Source: Sphingobacterium deserti (GTDB taxonomy: Bacteria; Bacteroidota; Bacteroidia; Sphingobacteriales; Sphingobacteriaceae). From it: a DNA stretch of 64,000 bases. The stretch lies in NCBI RefSeq assembly GCF_000757725.1, contig NZ_JJMU01000012.1:41369-105368 (forward strand), given 5' to 3'. Each line of letters opens with the position of its first letter. The first letter of the stretch is position 1. The position numbers and the translations under genes were made by a program. This document shows positions 39,037-49,540 of this stretch, piece by piece. The notes beneath the pieces are model-generated. The model was not told the origin of the DNA. It ran no database searches and worked only from the letters and a program-made list of their open reading frames with translations.

Positions 39037-41466
39037 GTGATACAAAACTACATCAAAATAGCTCGACGCAACCTGCTAATGAATAAGACCTTTTCGGTCA
39101 TTAATATTGTCGGTTTAGCGATAAGTTTGGCGTCTTTCATTCTGATTGCATTATATGTAACCGATGAATTGCGCTACGATCAACATCATAAATATGCGGA
39201 TAGAATATATCGGATCAATAGCGATTTGGTTATTGGTGGGACAGACCTTCATCTTGCGACGTCGAGTGATCCTATGGGACCAACATTGAAGGCTGAATAT
39301 CCGGAAGTGGAAGAATTCGTGCGGTTTTACAATTCCAGCGGCGGGCGGCTCATCAAAAAGAAAGAACAATTTATTCACGAGTCAAAAATAGCATACGCAG
39401 ATTCGACCTTGTTTCGTGTTTTTACGATCCCATTGGTTGCTGGTGAAACTTCGAATGCGCTTAACAAACCAAACACTGTGGTGATTAGTGAGTCCGTCGC
39501 GAAACGTTACTTTGGAACTGTAGATGTTGTTGGCAAATCTATTGAAACCAATAACGCCAAAGAATCACCTTATAAAATTACGGCTGTATTTGAGGATATG
39601 CCCCGGACATCGCATTTTCAGTTTGATTTTATCTTCTCGATGCACAATGTTAATTACCCGTGGAACAGCTTTCTCAGCCATAATTTTCACACCTACGTGC
39701 TTTTAGCGGATGGTACCAACGTAGCCAGCTTCGATCGTAATTTTGCGCAAGTGATTCAGAAGCATATTTTGCCACAAGCTCGGCAGTTGATGGATATAAA
39801 CTCTATGGAGGATTTCGAACGCTCGGGAAATAGAATTCATTATTCATTAATGCCCTTACAAGATATCCATTTACATTCCGATCGATATCCCGAATTAGGC
39901 GTTAACGGAGATGTGCAGTATGTACGCATCTTTTCTTTTATTGCCATTTTCGTGTTGCTCTTGGCTTATGTCAACTTCATGAATCTTTCAACTGCGCGGT
40001 CTGCGACGCGTGCCAAAGAAGTAGGCGTACGCAAAGTGTTGGGATCAAAGAAAAAATGGTTAGTTACCCAGTTTCTCACCGAATCCATGCTGATGGTCTG
40101 TCTCGCATTCTTCCTAGCGATTGCTTTAGCAGCTCTATTTTTGAACTACTTCAATTCGATTGCCGGTAAAGAATTAGCATTTACGGATCTATTTAGCCCA
40201 AGCTTTCTCTCGTTGCTATTGCTGTTTACCCTTTTAGTCGGTGGGTTGGCCGGGATCTACCCGGCATTGGTTTTATCGCGATTCAAGCCGGTATCGGTAT
40301 TGAAAGGTAAAATCGATGGCGGTTTTCGACGCAGCAAATTTCGCAGCAGCTTAGTCGTTTTTCAATTCCTCACATCAGTGGTATTGGTAGCTGGAACAAT
40401 GGTCGTCTACCAACAAATCAACTTTATTCAGAATAAGAAAGTAGGGTTTGATAAAGAGCACGTGCTCGTGGTTAAAGGGACGCAGGCATTGGGCGCAAAT
40501 GCAGAGTCTTTCCGGCATAGCGTTTCGCAGTTGCAGGATGTACAGTCTTCCAGTTTTGCCAGATTTTTACCCGTAGCAAATTCAGACAGAAACGATAACG
40601 CTTTTTCAAAAGACCCGGTGATGAATGAATCCAATTCGTTCAATGCGCAACGATGGGATATTGATTACGACTACATTCCCACATTAGCGATGGAAATTTT
40701 GCAGGGAAGGAATTTTTCCCGTGCGTATGGAAGCGACTCGACGGGTATCCTTATCAACGAATCCGCAGCGAAAGTATTGGGATATGCCAACCCGATAGGA
40801 CAGAAGGTTTATATGCCGTATGATGATGGGCAAAGCATAGCATATACGGTGGTGGGTGTTGTGAAAAATTTTCATTTTGAATCTCTACGGCAACAAGTAG
40901 GACCTTTATTGATGCGATTGGGAAATAACCGATCTGCTGCAGCTTTCCGTGTCTCATCAAATAATCTACAGCAGTTTATAGGACAGGTTGAGGAAGAGTG
41001 GAAAGCACGATCGCCCGCCTTACCATTTAGTTATCATTTTCTGGACGAATCTTTTGACGCTATGTACAGAGTGGAACAACAAGTTGGGAAATTAGCGATA
41101 TCCTTCTCTTTCTTGGCAGTTTTTATTGCTTGCCTCGGGTTATTTGGTCTTACAACGTTTATAGTCGAGCAACGCATAAAAGAGATCGGTATTCGCAAAG
41201 TGTTGGGGGCTTCCATTTCTGGTATTCTCGTGATGATCTCCAAAGATTTCGTACGGTTGGTGCTCATTGCCATTGTGATTGGGACACCGCTAACATGGTG
41301 GGCGATGAACAAGTGGTTGGAAGACTTTGCCTACCGAATTGATATTGAGTGGTGGATGTTCGCAGTTGCAGGCCTTTTAGCTGTAATCATCGCCCTAACT
41401 ACAGTCAGCTATCAGGCCATTCGCGCAGCGACGGCTAATCCGGTAAATAGTCTGCGGGATGAGTAG
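39037..41466 (+). CDS. FtsX/MacB-type ABC permease, paralogue 4
   Basis: 809 residues starting at a GTG (39037), which gives xIQNYIKIARRNLLMNKTF, aligned with the paralogues' N-termini. Coupling motifs RAKEVGVRKVLGSKK near 324 and RIKEIGIRKVLGAS near 712; periplasmic domains about 45-285 and 455-670; end PVNSLRDE. Its closest relative by eye is paralogue 1 or 2 in the second half (TWWAMNKWLEDFAYRIDIEWW). Same operon direction and spacer type as its neighbours. Confidence 0.93.
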   Translation: MIQNYIKIARRNLLMNKTFSVINIVGLAISLASFILIALYVTDELRYDQHHKYADRIYRINSDLVIGGTDLHLATSSDPMGPTLKAEYPEVEEFVRFYNSSGGRLIKKKEQFIHESKIAYADSTLFRVFTIPLVAGETSNALNKPNTVVISESVAKRYFGTVDVVGKSIETNNAKESPYKITAVFEDMPRTSHFQFDFIFSMHNVNYPWNSFLSHNFHTYVLLADGTNVASFDRNFAQVIQKHILPQARQLMDINSMEDFERSGNRIHYSLMPLQDIHLHSDRYPELGVNGDVQYVRIFSFIAIFVLLLAYVNFMNLSTARSATRAKEVGVRKVLGSKKKWLVTQFLTESMLMVCLAFFLAIALAALFLNYFNSIAGKELAFTDLFSPSFLSLLLLFTLLVGGLAGIYPALVLSRFKPVSVLKGKIDGGFRRSKFRSSLVVFQFLTSVVLVAGTMVVYQQINFIQNKKVGFDKEHVLVVKGTQALGANAESFRHSVSQLQDVQSSSFARFLPVANSDRNDNAFSKDPVMNESNSFNAQRWDIDYDYIPTLAMEILQGRNFSRAYGSDSTGILINESAAKVLGYANPIGQKVYMPYDDGQSIAYTVVGVVKNFHFESLRQQVGPLLMRLGNNRSAAAFRVSSNNLQQFIGQVEEEWKARSPALPFSYHFLDESFDAMYRVEQQVGKLAISFSFLAVFIACLGLFGLTTFIVEQRIKEIGIRKVLGASISGILVMISKDFVRLVLIAIVIGTPLTWWAMNKWLEDFAYRIDIEWWMFAVAGLLAVIIALTTVSYQAIRAATANPVNSLRDE

Positions 41467-41539
41467 TTGAAAGTTAAAAAGTCAAAATTAAAAAGTTAAA
41501 AGTAAAAAAGACCGGAGTTGGAAATAATTATCGAATTCT

Positions 41540-41614
41540 AATGTTTAAATACTATTATCTATAATCTACATACTAAAATCTATGATCTAAGTACTATCAT
41601 CTAAATACTAGCAA
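41540..41614 (+). repeat. AT-rich ATCTAAATACTA-type repeat, spacer before permease 5
   Basis: Units such as ATCTACATACTAAAATC and ATCTAAATACTAGCAAC; the last 45 bases are nearly the same as in the spacer before permease 4. It stops three bases before the ATG. Confidence 0.7.
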
Positions 41615-41616
41615 CC

Positions 41617-43983
41617 ATGATCAAAAACTATATCAAAATAGCATGGAGAAGCCTTCGGAAAAACAAAGGCTTTACAGCCATCAATATATTGGGCCTATCC
41701 ATAGGCATGGCAGCAGCCATGCTTGTCTTCCTTTGGGTTAGCAGTGAAGTAAATTTTGACCGGTTTTACGCTAAGACAGATAGACTGTATGCAGTCGGTA
41801 CCCGCGAACCTTTAGATAAAGAAATATCGGTATTTTTCTCTACACCCAAGCCCTTGGCACCAGTTATAAAAAATGAGTTTCCTGAGGTTAGGAATACAAC
41901 GCGCATTTCCCGTACTAGTGGTTTTCTATTTACTGTCGATGACAAGAAACTAACCACTAGGGAAGGTGCGTTTGTCGACTCTTCATTTTTAACAATGTTT
42001 GGATTGCCTCTCCTATCTGGCAATCCAAAAGATATACTGAAAGATCCGTCCAGTATTGTTTTATCAGAAGAGCTTGCAACAAAACTCTATGGAACGACTG
42101 ATGTTGTGGGCAAGAGTCTTACCCTAGATCGCAACGAGAATCTGACTGTGGAAGGGGTACTCAAACCAATCCCAAGCAATAGCCGATTTGCAGCTTGCGA
42201 ATATCTCCTTCCTTGGACATGTATGGAAAAACTTGGATATTCGGATGAAAGTTGGGGAAATAGTTCGGTACTCGCTTTTGTCGAATTGACCGAACATGCG
42301 GATGTTGCAGATTTACAGCAAAGTATTCAAAAAATTCTGCAGCGGCATTCTTCAGACCTACGTTCCGAAAGCTTCCTTCAACCGCTGTCCGAGAAATATT
42401 TATACAGCACGTTTGAGAATGGAAAAGCGGTCGGCGGTCGCATTGAGATGGTACGTATCTTTATCGTGATTGCCTGTTTTATCTTGCTGATTGCCTGTAT
42501 AAACTTTATGAACCTAAGCACCGCACAGTCGGAGAAGCGCGCGAAAGAAGTTGGTGTACGCAAAGTTGTTGGTGCACAAAAGATCACGCTAATCGCACAA
42601 TTTCTTACCGAGTCTTTTCTATTGACGCTCTTTTCCGGCGTATTTGCCGTCCTGTTGCTTCTTTTTGCCTTGCCCTCCTTCAGTGGACTCGTGGGGAGAG
42701 AACTTCAAATCAATTTCAACTCTTTGGAACTCTGGTTCGCGTTTGCTGCTTTCATTGTTTTGACTAGCTTTTTAGCAGGGAGCTACCCCGCATTTTTTCT
42801 CTCGTCATTTCGTCCGATAAAAGTGTTGAAAGGGAAATTCCATCACATACATGGTAAGTTGAGCGCCCGGAAAATTTTAGTTATTTTCCAATTTGTTATC
42901 GCAATCACACTTATCGTCGGCACGCTAGTTATCCGACAACAAATTCAATACGGTCAGGATCGTGAAAGCGGATATCAAAAGGATAATCTTATATACATTT
43001 CCGAAAAAGGCGATATACAAAAAAATATTGTACTGATCAAACAGGCACTAATCGATCAACGCATAGCGCTTTCTGTTACCCGAACCATGTCTCCGCTGAC
43101 CGAGCGTTGGAGCGGATGGAACGGCTTTGACTGGGAAGGTAAAGATCCGAATAGCGTTGTACAGTTCAACAGGCAGACAGCTGATGACAAACTGGTAGAA
43201 ACCGCCGGGTTCACGCTGATAGAGGGTCGCGACTTCGATCTTAACGCATTCCCAACAGACTCAAACGCTGCCATACTAAATGAGTCTGCGATAAAAGTAA
43301 TGGGTTTGAAAGATCCTATAGGAAACGAGATCATTGATGCGGGTAACAAATTTCATATTATTGGAGTAATCAAAGACTTCATTCAAGAGTCTCCTTTCGA
43401 TCCTGTCATGCCCTTAATTTTTGAAGGTGTTAAAGGATTTGGTATGCAAACGCTACACATCAAATTTAATCCAGGCCTTAGTACCAAGGAAGCGCTGGAT
43501 AAAACAGAGAAAATTTTTAAAACCTTTAATCCTGATTACCCATTTGAATACAATTTTATAGACGATGAATATGCAACAAAGTTCGCAGAATCACAAAAAA
43601 CCGGCAAACTCGCCACTCTGTTTACCATACTAACCATCTTTATATCCTGTTTAGGGCTTTTCGGCCTCGCTACCTTTATGGCGGAAAACCGTATAAAGGA
43701 AATAGGCATTCGCAAAGTATTAGGGGCATCCGTGCTTTCTATAACAAACATGCTATCTGCTGAATTTCTTGCCCTTGTGGCACTGTCCTGTTTGATCGCA
43801 TTTCCTATCGCATTTTGGGCAATGAGTAATTACCTTGCGACGTACGCTTACAGAACGACTATTGGTTGGAATATTTTTCTTCTTGCCGGCGGAGGTGCCC
43901 TTTTAATTTCCGCAGTTACGGTAAGCTATCAATCTATTAAAGCAGCAAGAGCAAATCCTGTAGATAGTCTGCGGGATGAGTAG
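41617..43983 (+). CDS. FtsX/MacB-type ABC permease, paralogue 5
   Basis: 788 residues, ATG start giving MIKNYIKIAWRSLRKNKGF. Coupling motifs RAKEVGVRKVVGAQK near 306 and RIKEIGIRKVLGAS near 690, end PVDSLRDE. It is a sister of paralogue 3 (shared STPKPLAPVI, FVDSSFLTMFGLPL, FNPDYPFEYNFIDDEYATKF). It is the last gene before the second sigma-54 promoter, so it probably ends the first permease transcript. Confidence 0.93.
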   Translation: MIKNYIKIAWRSLRKNKGFTAINILGLSIGMAAAMLVFLWVSSEVNFDRFYAKTDRLYAVGTREPLDKEISVFFSTPKPLAPVIKNEFPEVRNTTRISRTSGFLFTVDDKKLTTREGAFVDSSFLTMFGLPLLSGNPKDILKDPSSIVLSEELATKLYGTTDVVGKSLTLDRNENLTVEGVLKPIPSNSRFAACEYLLPWTCMEKLGYSDESWGNSSVLAFVELTEHADVADLQQSIQKILQRHSSDLRSESFLQPLSEKYLYSTFENGKAVGGRIEMVRIFIVIACFILLIACINFMNLSTAQSEKRAKEVGVRKVVGAQKITLIAQFLTESFLLTLFSGVFAVLLLLFALPSFSGLVGRELQINFNSLELWFAFAAFIVLTSFLAGSYPAFFLSSFRPIKVLKGKFHHIHGKLSARKILVIFQFVIAITLIVGTLVIRQQIQYGQDRESGYQKDNLIYISEKGDIQKNIVLIKQALIDQRIALSVTRTMSPLTERWSGWNGFDWEGKDPNSVVQFNRQTADDKLVETAGFTLIEGRDFDLNAFPTDSNAAILNESAIKVMGLKDPIGNEIIDAGNKFHIIGVIKDFIQESPFDPVMPLIFEGVKGFGMQTLHIKFNPGLSTKEALDKTEKIFKTFNPDYPFEYNFIDDEYATKFAESQKTGKLATLFTILTIFISCLGLFGLATFMAENRIKEIGIRKVLGASVLSITNMLSAEFLALVALSCLIAFPIAFWAMSNYLATYAYRTTIGWNIFLLAGGGALLISAVTVSYQSIKAARANPVDSLRDE

Positions 43984-44182
43984 TTGAAAATTAAAAAGTC
44001 AAAATTAAAAGGTAAAAAATTAAGAGTAACAAAGATTGGAGTTGGGTATTAGCATCTAAGTCTAAAATCTACATACTAAGATCTATAATCTAAGTACCAA
44101 CATCTATGATCCAAGTACTAACATCATTACCGTTAAGTTACTAAAGTCATCGCTGCAAAAACGTTTTTGATAACAGGTAAAC

Positions 44183-44219
44183 TGTTCGTAATCGGACAAT
44201 TACTGTTCGATTGCGAACG
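44183..44219. promoter_or_regulatory. Paired enhancer palindromes for the permease 6-9 operon
   Basis: TGTTCGTAATCGGACA (44183-44198) and TGTTCGATTGCGAACG (44204-44219), centres 21 bp apart, the same motif and spacing as in front of tolC. Confidence 0.75.
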
Positions 44220-44271
44220 GCAGTTGATTTCGAAACCCCGTTTTTAAAGGATCTGAGGCGGTTTTTGGTTT

Positions 44272-44287
44272 CGGCAAATTAGTTGCT
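44272..44287 (+). promoter_or_regulatory. Sigma-54 promoter of the permease 6-9 operon
   Basis: CGGCAAATTAGTTGCT: -24 GGCA and a perfect -12 TTGCT with correct 10-bp GG-GC spacing. The -12 G (44285) is 73.5 and 94.5 bp from the two palindrome centres. The start would be near 44298. Confidence 0.75.
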
Positions 44288-44522
44288 GATCATTTTTAAG
44301 TTGGACTGCGGCATTGGCGGCATTTGATTTATTTGTAGATTTCTTTTGATAGGTGTTAAGGCAAATAGCGGAAAATATTTAACTAGCCTGTTCATCGAAC
44401 ATTTATATGTAAGATATTCACGGCGCTAGATTACAGATTATGTAATGGCCCTTCTTGAAATGCTAGTATTTGAACTTATAACTTATTTGACTTATAAATT
44501 TTGAATTTTTAATTGCATTAAA

Positions 44523-46922
44523 ATGCTAAAAAACTATCTGAAAATAGCCTGGCGAAGTATTGCGAAAAACCGCTTCTTTAGTTTGCTGAATGTTTTAGGC
44601 TTAGCCGTAAGCTTGGCGGCGGCCGTACTGCTATTGTCTTTTGCACGACAGGAATGGAGCTATAACAAGCAGTTTGCTAAAGAATCGACTATATACCGCG
44701 TTTACTTACAAGCGAATGCAGAGTACAACTTTGAAAAGTGGACTAACTTACCCAATGCGGTAGGTCCAACTATGCTGAAAGATATACCTGAAGTAAAATC
44801 TTTTGCCCGCTTAGTGAAACTGGACTTTACTGGCTTCGGCTCTATACAGGCGAAGGACGAAACCTATATAGAGAAACAAATATTGCTTACTGACGCTGCC
44901 TTCTTTGATATGTTCGACGTTACTTTCTTGGAAGGCAGTCGCCACAGCAGTTTTTCACGTCCGGGAAGTGTTGTGATCTCGGCCACTGAAAAGCAAAAGC
45001 TTTTTGGCGATAGCCCGGCTCTCAACCAAATGATTGTTATCAATCAACGAGACACGGTTAACATATCAGGTGTGTTTCAAGATTTCCCAACAAACAGTTC
45101 TTTTGATGCGACGATATTCCTAAACATGATGGACTCTTGGATGGGAAAAAACGTGTATTGGTCAAATGCTAGTTATCAAACCTTCTGCCTGCTGGACGAA
45201 AAGGCCGTGTCTGCAGATATCGAACAGAAAACCACCGCCTTGATCGATAAATATGTCGAGAAAGACGATCAATACTATACGCAATTCTTTCTACAGCCAC
45301 TTTCCAAAGTACACCTCTATTCTGCAGATTTAAAAGACAATGTCTTGAAATCTCCGGGGAACATCTCCAGCGTGAAAATGGTCATCCTTTTGGCAGCACT
45401 TGTTCTATTAATTGCGTGCATAAATTATATGAACTTGGCCACAGCTCGCTCACAGCGCCATGCGAAGGAGGTCGGGATAAATAAAGTGCTTGGCGCACAT
45501 CCTCGTCAAATTAAAGTTCGCTTCTATCTAGAAACGAGTTTGATAACATTCTTTTCCATCTGTCTAGGGTTGATTATGGCCTTAGGAATTGCTCCCGTTT
45601 TTAATAATTTAGTGGGATCCAGCATTTCTGCAACGCAGCTTTTTAGTCTAGAAAACATTGGCCTTTGTCTTGCGCTATGGCTCATGACAACAGTATTGGG
45701 AGGCAGCTACCCGGCGACGTTGATGGCTAGAATTCCTTCGTTATCACTGATGAAAAAGATGACTTCACCAAAACGCGCAATGCCTATTTTTCGGCAGGGG
45801 CTTGTACTCTTCCAGTTTACCTGTTCCACCATCCTGATCATCGGCGTTATCATTATTTCGCTACAAATGAAGCATGTTGCCAACAAAGATTTAGGCTACC
45901 AACCTAGCAACACCATGATCGTACCAATACGTTCCATTTCGTCCACGGAAAAGTTTAACAGCATCAAGCAGGCTGTGGAAAATTTGGCAAGCACGGTAAG
46001 CAGTGCAACTGTGCAGACTTTCCCGGGCTATGGCGAGAGCGGGAAAAATGTATACAATCCTAGCTCACCTAACGCTGGCTTACCAACCTCCAATTCCAGT
46101 AGCTATGGTCCGGTCATTCCAACTTTAGGCTTACATTTATTGGCAGGAACCGACTTGCCGCAGCAATTGCATCCAAACGATACCAGCTGCTATGTGCTCA
46201 TTAACGAAGTCGTTTCATCCTTTCTTGGCTACGCCAATCCAAACGATGCCATTGGAAAAAATATCAGTACCGAAATGAGCAGTCAATCTATTATTACCGG
46301 CGTTGTGCGCAACTTTAATTTCAGCAGCCTCAAAGATAATATCGGTGGCTACGTATACTCGCGCATGAATGATCCTTCAGAGGGCTATAGATACTTACTG
46401 TTACGGTACAACACCAACAAAAAAGAAGACTACGTGGCGCAAGTTCAAAAAATATTTGAAACACAAATACCGCAAGCCGCATTTGATTATCAATTTTTGG
46501 ATGACCATATCAAAAGCTTTTATATTACCGAAAACAGAACAAACAATATTATTGCGACCGCCTCCATACTGACGATAGTGGTTGCTTGTATTGGCCTTTT
46601 TGGGCTTGCCGCATTCACTGCTGAGCAACGAAAAAAAGAAATCGGCGTGCGCAAGGTGCTTGGGTCAAGTATTTACAAGATTGTAAAATTGCTCTCGTCA
46701 CACTTTCTCGTATTGACGATCCTTTCATTGGTGATCGCTAGCCCGATAGCATGGTGGATATTTTCTGAATGGCTGCAAAACTTCAATGATAAAATTACTA
46801 TTCCTTGGTGGTCATTTCTGGCGGCCGGATTATTTTCAATAGGTATCGCCTTACTGACTATCGGCTATCAAGCGTTAAGAGCGGCTAGAGCGAATCCGAT
46901 CGATAGTTTGAGGGATGAGTGA
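44523..46922 (+). CDS. FtsX/MacB-type ABC permease, paralogue 6
   Basis: 799 residues, MLKNYLKIAWRSIAKNRFF. Coupling motifs RHAKEVGINKVLGAH near 310 and RKKEIGVRKVLGSS near 702, end PIDSLRDE. The first motif has Asn where all the others have Arg (INKV instead of VRKV), and the periplasmic domains (QEWSYNKQF, PEVKSFARLVKLDF) diverge clearly from permeases 1-5. First gene of a second sigma-54 transcription unit with a long leader. Confidence 0.93.
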   Translation: MLKNYLKIAWRSIAKNRFFSLLNVLGLAVSLAAAVLLLSFARQEWSYNKQFAKESTIYRVYLQANAEYNFEKWTNLPNAVGPTMLKDIPEVKSFARLVKLDFTGFGSIQAKDETYIEKQILLTDAAFFDMFDVTFLEGSRHSSFSRPGSVVISATEKQKLFGDSPALNQMIVINQRDTVNISGVFQDFPTNSSFDATIFLNMMDSWMGKNVYWSNASYQTFCLLDEKAVSADIEQKTTALIDKYVEKDDQYYTQFFLQPLSKVHLYSADLKDNVLKSPGNISSVKMVILLAALVLLIACINYMNLATARSQRHAKEVGINKVLGAHPRQIKVRFYLETSLITFFSICLGLIMALGIAPVFNNLVGSSISATQLFSLENIGLCLALWLMTTVLGGSYPATLMARIPSLSLMKKMTSPKRAMPIFRQGLVLFQFTCSTILIIGVIIISLQMKHVANKDLGYQPSNTMIVPIRSISSTEKFNSIKQAVENLASTVSSATVQTFPGYGESGKNVYNPSSPNAGLPTSNSSSYGPVIPTLGLHLLAGTDLPQQLHPNDTSCYVLINEVVSSFLGYANPNDAIGKNISTEMSSQSIITGVVRNFNFSSLKDNIGGYVYSRMNDPSEGYRYLLLRYNTNKKEDYVAQVQKIFETQIPQAAFDYQFLDDHIKSFYITENRTNNIIATASILTIVVACIGLFGLAAFTAEQRKKEIGVRKVLGSSIYKIVKLLSSHFLVLTILSLVIASPIAWWIFSEWLQNFNDKITIPWWSFLAAGLFSIGIALLTIGYQALRAARANPIDSLRDE

Positions 46923-46987
46923 TGGAAAGTAAAAAGTTAAAATTAAAAAGTAAAAAAAGAAGTTAGGTGTGGGTAGTAAAAATCAAC

Positions 46988-47023
46988 GATCTGTAATCTA
47001 CATACTATTATCTTAATACTAGA
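46988..47023 (+). repeat. AT-rich ATCTACATACTA-type repeat, spacer before permease 7
   Basis: Short version of the spacer repeat; from ATCTACATACTATTATC on it is identical to the spacer before permease 8 up to the start codon. Confidence 0.65.
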
Positions 47024-47026
47024 AGC

Positions 47027-49432
47027 ATGATCAAAAACTACATAAAAATCGCTTGGCGAAATCTCCTAAAAAATCGGGGCTATTCGTCTATCAATATCCT
47101 TGGTCTGGCAATCGGGCTCGCATGTTGTTTACTGATCGTTTTGTACATTCAGGATGAGCTTTCCTTTGATCATTATCACGAGAAGAAGGATCGTATTTAC
47201 CGTGTTATCCACGATTGGAAGGAAAAAAACGGGGTAGAAACACAGCAGGTATGGGGAAATGCCGCCGTGGGTGCTGCGTTGAAAGCAGATTTTCCGGATG
47301 TAGAGAAAATCGTACAATTCTCGGGTCAGGTTTCTATTTTGTTAAAGCATGGCGAAAACGCCTTTCAAGAAGAACGTGTTTTCTATATGGATTCTACAGC
47401 CTTCGACGTATTTAGCTGGGAATTTATTGCAGGTGACCCGCAGACCGCATTAAAGGCCCCATACACCGCCGTGTTGACTGAAACAACTGCAAAGAAATAC
47501 TTCGGAGATAGCAATCCGATTGGACAAACTTTGGAAGGTGGCGTTACTGGCGGAAGAGCTGCTCCCGGAATATACACGGTTACAGGAATCATCAAGGATG
47601 TGCCTACAAATTCACATTTCTCCTTCGATGCATTACTTTCAATGAATTCTTTTCGGCAGTCATGGTCGGAGGTGTTCAACCAGTGGGGCTATGTAGACTT
47701 CTATACCTACCTCCTACTGCCTGAAGATTACGATATCACAAAACTGAACAAACAGGTTCCCGATTTCATCGAGCGACACCAAGCGTCCCAAGAAGGTAAA
47801 TACAGCATTCACTTTGAACCACTGCTGGATGCTTATCTAAACTCGAAAGCAAGCAGACAACCCGGAGCAGTGGGAAGCATGCAAAATATTTATATTTTCT
47901 CTGTTATCGGCTTTTTCATATTATGCATTGCCTGTGTAAACTTTATGAACCTTGCCACATCACGATCGATGGAACGTGCCAAGGAGGTGGGCGTTAGAAA
48001 AGTAGTTGGAGCCAGTCGAAAAAATCTGATCGTTCAATTTATGAGCGAATCTTTGTTGTTGGTTATCTTTTCTAGCATATTGGCGATTACCATCGTGCTT
48101 TGTGCGTTACCGTTTATGGAGATATTCGCGGGTAAACGCATTGGGCTTACCAGTTTGTTTGATAGCGTAACCGTCAGTCTTTTTTTAGGAATCGTACTGA
48201 TTACTGCGTTAGTCGCAGCAAGCTACCCAGCATTTGTTCTGGCTAACTTTAAGCCCGTTAAAATGTTTAAAGGAGCTTCCCAATCTGATGCAGGTGGCGC
48301 GTGGCTACGTAAAGGATTGGTTGTATTCCAGTTCGGTCTTTCTATATCTTTAATTGCTGGTACGCTCATTGTCTTCTCTCAATTAAGCCATCTACAGCAA
48401 ACCGATCTTGGATTTGAGAAAACGCAGATGTTGGTAATTGATTTCAACTATGATGATCAGGTTTTACAAAATCTGGATGCTATTAAGCATACCTTGGCGC
48501 AGCAAAAGGACGTCCTGTCCGTTTCTGCCTCACGAAGCATTCCCGGATCTTATTTTCCCGACGCCGGAACGCAAATTGAATTGCCTGATGGAGAAATGAA
48601 AATCCTTATTCAAGCTTTATTTGAGGTTGATGCAGATTTTATTTCCAATTTCGGCATTCAAATGGCCGCTGGCCGTCCCTTTTCACGGGAATTTCCGGCA
48701 GATACTCTCCATTCATTAGTGGTTAACGAAGCGGCAGCCAAACTTTGGGGTTATTCTGATCCAGAAAAAATTATAGGTAAGCGCTTTGCGCAATGGGGTC
48801 GCGAGGGGCAAGTTATCGGTGTTGTGAAGGATTTTAACTATCTATCACTTCACCAAAAGGTAGAACCTCTTACCTTGCGCTTGGAACCGCTAAGTAGCAA
48901 GTTTATCACACTGAAAATTCAAAATACAGGAACACTAGAAACCGTTGCGGAGCTACGACATATCTGGAAAAGCATTGCGCCTCATCGCCCTTTTCTTTAT
49001 AACTTTCTTGATGATAGCTTCAATCGCCAATATGAATCCGACTATCGATTTAGAAGACTATTTTCAGCTTTTTCAGGGTTGGCGCTATTTATTGCCTGTC
49101 TTGGTCTTCTCGGACTAGCAACTTATACTGCACAGCAACGTACGAAAGAAATAGGCGTGCGTAAGGTATTGGGCGCATCCACTTTTAGCATTGTGAAATT
49201 GCTTTCCGTCGATTTCTTACGCCTTGTCGTCATCGCCCTATTTTTCGCTGTCCCCCTCGCTTGGTGGGCCATGGATCAATGGCTGAATAATTTTGCCTAT
49301 CACATCGCTATAAAATGGTGGATTTTTGCCATTGCTGGTGCCACATCCTTATTAATCGCCTTGTTTACCGTAAGTGGCCAAGCAATCCGGGCATCGCTAG
49401 CTAAACCAGTCAATAGCTTGCGGGATGAGTGA
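47027..49432 (+). CDS. FtsX/MacB-type ABC permease, paralogue 7
   Basis: 801 residues, MIKNYIKIAWRNLLKNRGY. Coupling motifs RAKEVGVRKVVGASR near 317 and RTKEIGVRKVLGAS near 704; periplasmic domains about 45-280 and 450-665 (GFEKTQMLVIDFN begins the second); end PVNSLRDE. The family is certain; the substrate is unknown. It is part of the permease 6-9 unit. Confidence 0.93.
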   Translation: MIKNYIKIAWRNLLKNRGYSSINILGLAIGLACCLLIVLYIQDELSFDHYHEKKDRIYRVIHDWKEKNGVETQQVWGNAAVGAALKADFPDVEKIVQFSGQVSILLKHGENAFQEERVFYMDSTAFDVFSWEFIAGDPQTALKAPYTAVLTETTAKKYFGDSNPIGQTLEGGVTGGRAAPGIYTVTGIIKDVPTNSHFSFDALLSMNSFRQSWSEVFNQWGYVDFYTYLLLPEDYDITKLNKQVPDFIERHQASQEGKYSIHFEPLLDAYLNSKASRQPGAVGSMQNIYIFSVIGFFILCIACVNFMNLATSRSMERAKEVGVRKVVGASRKNLIVQFMSESLLLVIFSSILAITIVLCALPFMEIFAGKRIGLTSLFDSVTVSLFLGIVLITALVAASYPAFVLANFKPVKMFKGASQSDAGGAWLRKGLVVFQFGLSISLIAGTLIVFSQLSHLQQTDLGFEKTQMLVIDFNYDDQVLQNLDAIKHTLAQQKDVLSVSASRSIPGSYFPDAGTQIELPDGEMKILIQALFEVDADFISNFGIQMAAGRPFSREFPADTLHSLVVNEAAAKLWGYSDPEKIIGKRFAQWGREGQVIGVVKDFNYLSLHQKVEPLTLRLEPLSSKFITLKIQNTGTLETVAELRHIWKSIAPHRPFLYNFLDDSFNRQYESDYRFRRLFSAFSGLALFIACLGLLGLATYTAQQRTKEIGVRKVLGASTFSIVKLLSVDFLRLVVIALFFAVPLAWWAMDQWLNNFAYHIAIKWWIFAIAGATSLLIALFTVSGQAIRASLAKPVNSLRDE

Positions 49433-49497
49433 TTCAAAGTTAAAAGTCAAAATTAAAAAGTAAATAATTAGAAATTTAGCATAAGTATCGAAGTTTA

Positions 49498-49540
49498 CGA
49501 TCTAACATCTATAATCTACATACTATTATCTTAATACTAG
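49498..49540 (+). repeat. AT-rich ATCTACATACTA-type repeat, spacer before permease 8
   Basis: Units ATCTATAATCTACATACTA and TTATCTTAATACTAGAAGC. The last 30 bases before the ATG, and about 20 bases into the gene, match the permease 7 spacer. Confidence 0.65.

Larger units (their letters stand above)
43984..44522. other. 539-bp intergenic region between permeases 5 and 6
   Basis: From left to right: AAAGTC/AATTAAAAAG-type spacer (43984-44030), ATCTA...ACTA-type repeat (44049-44125), a pair of regulator palindromes (44183-44219), a sigma-54 promoter (44272-44287) and a leader of about 225 nt with a shorter palindrome at 44389-44401. No real ORF. Confidence 0.75.
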
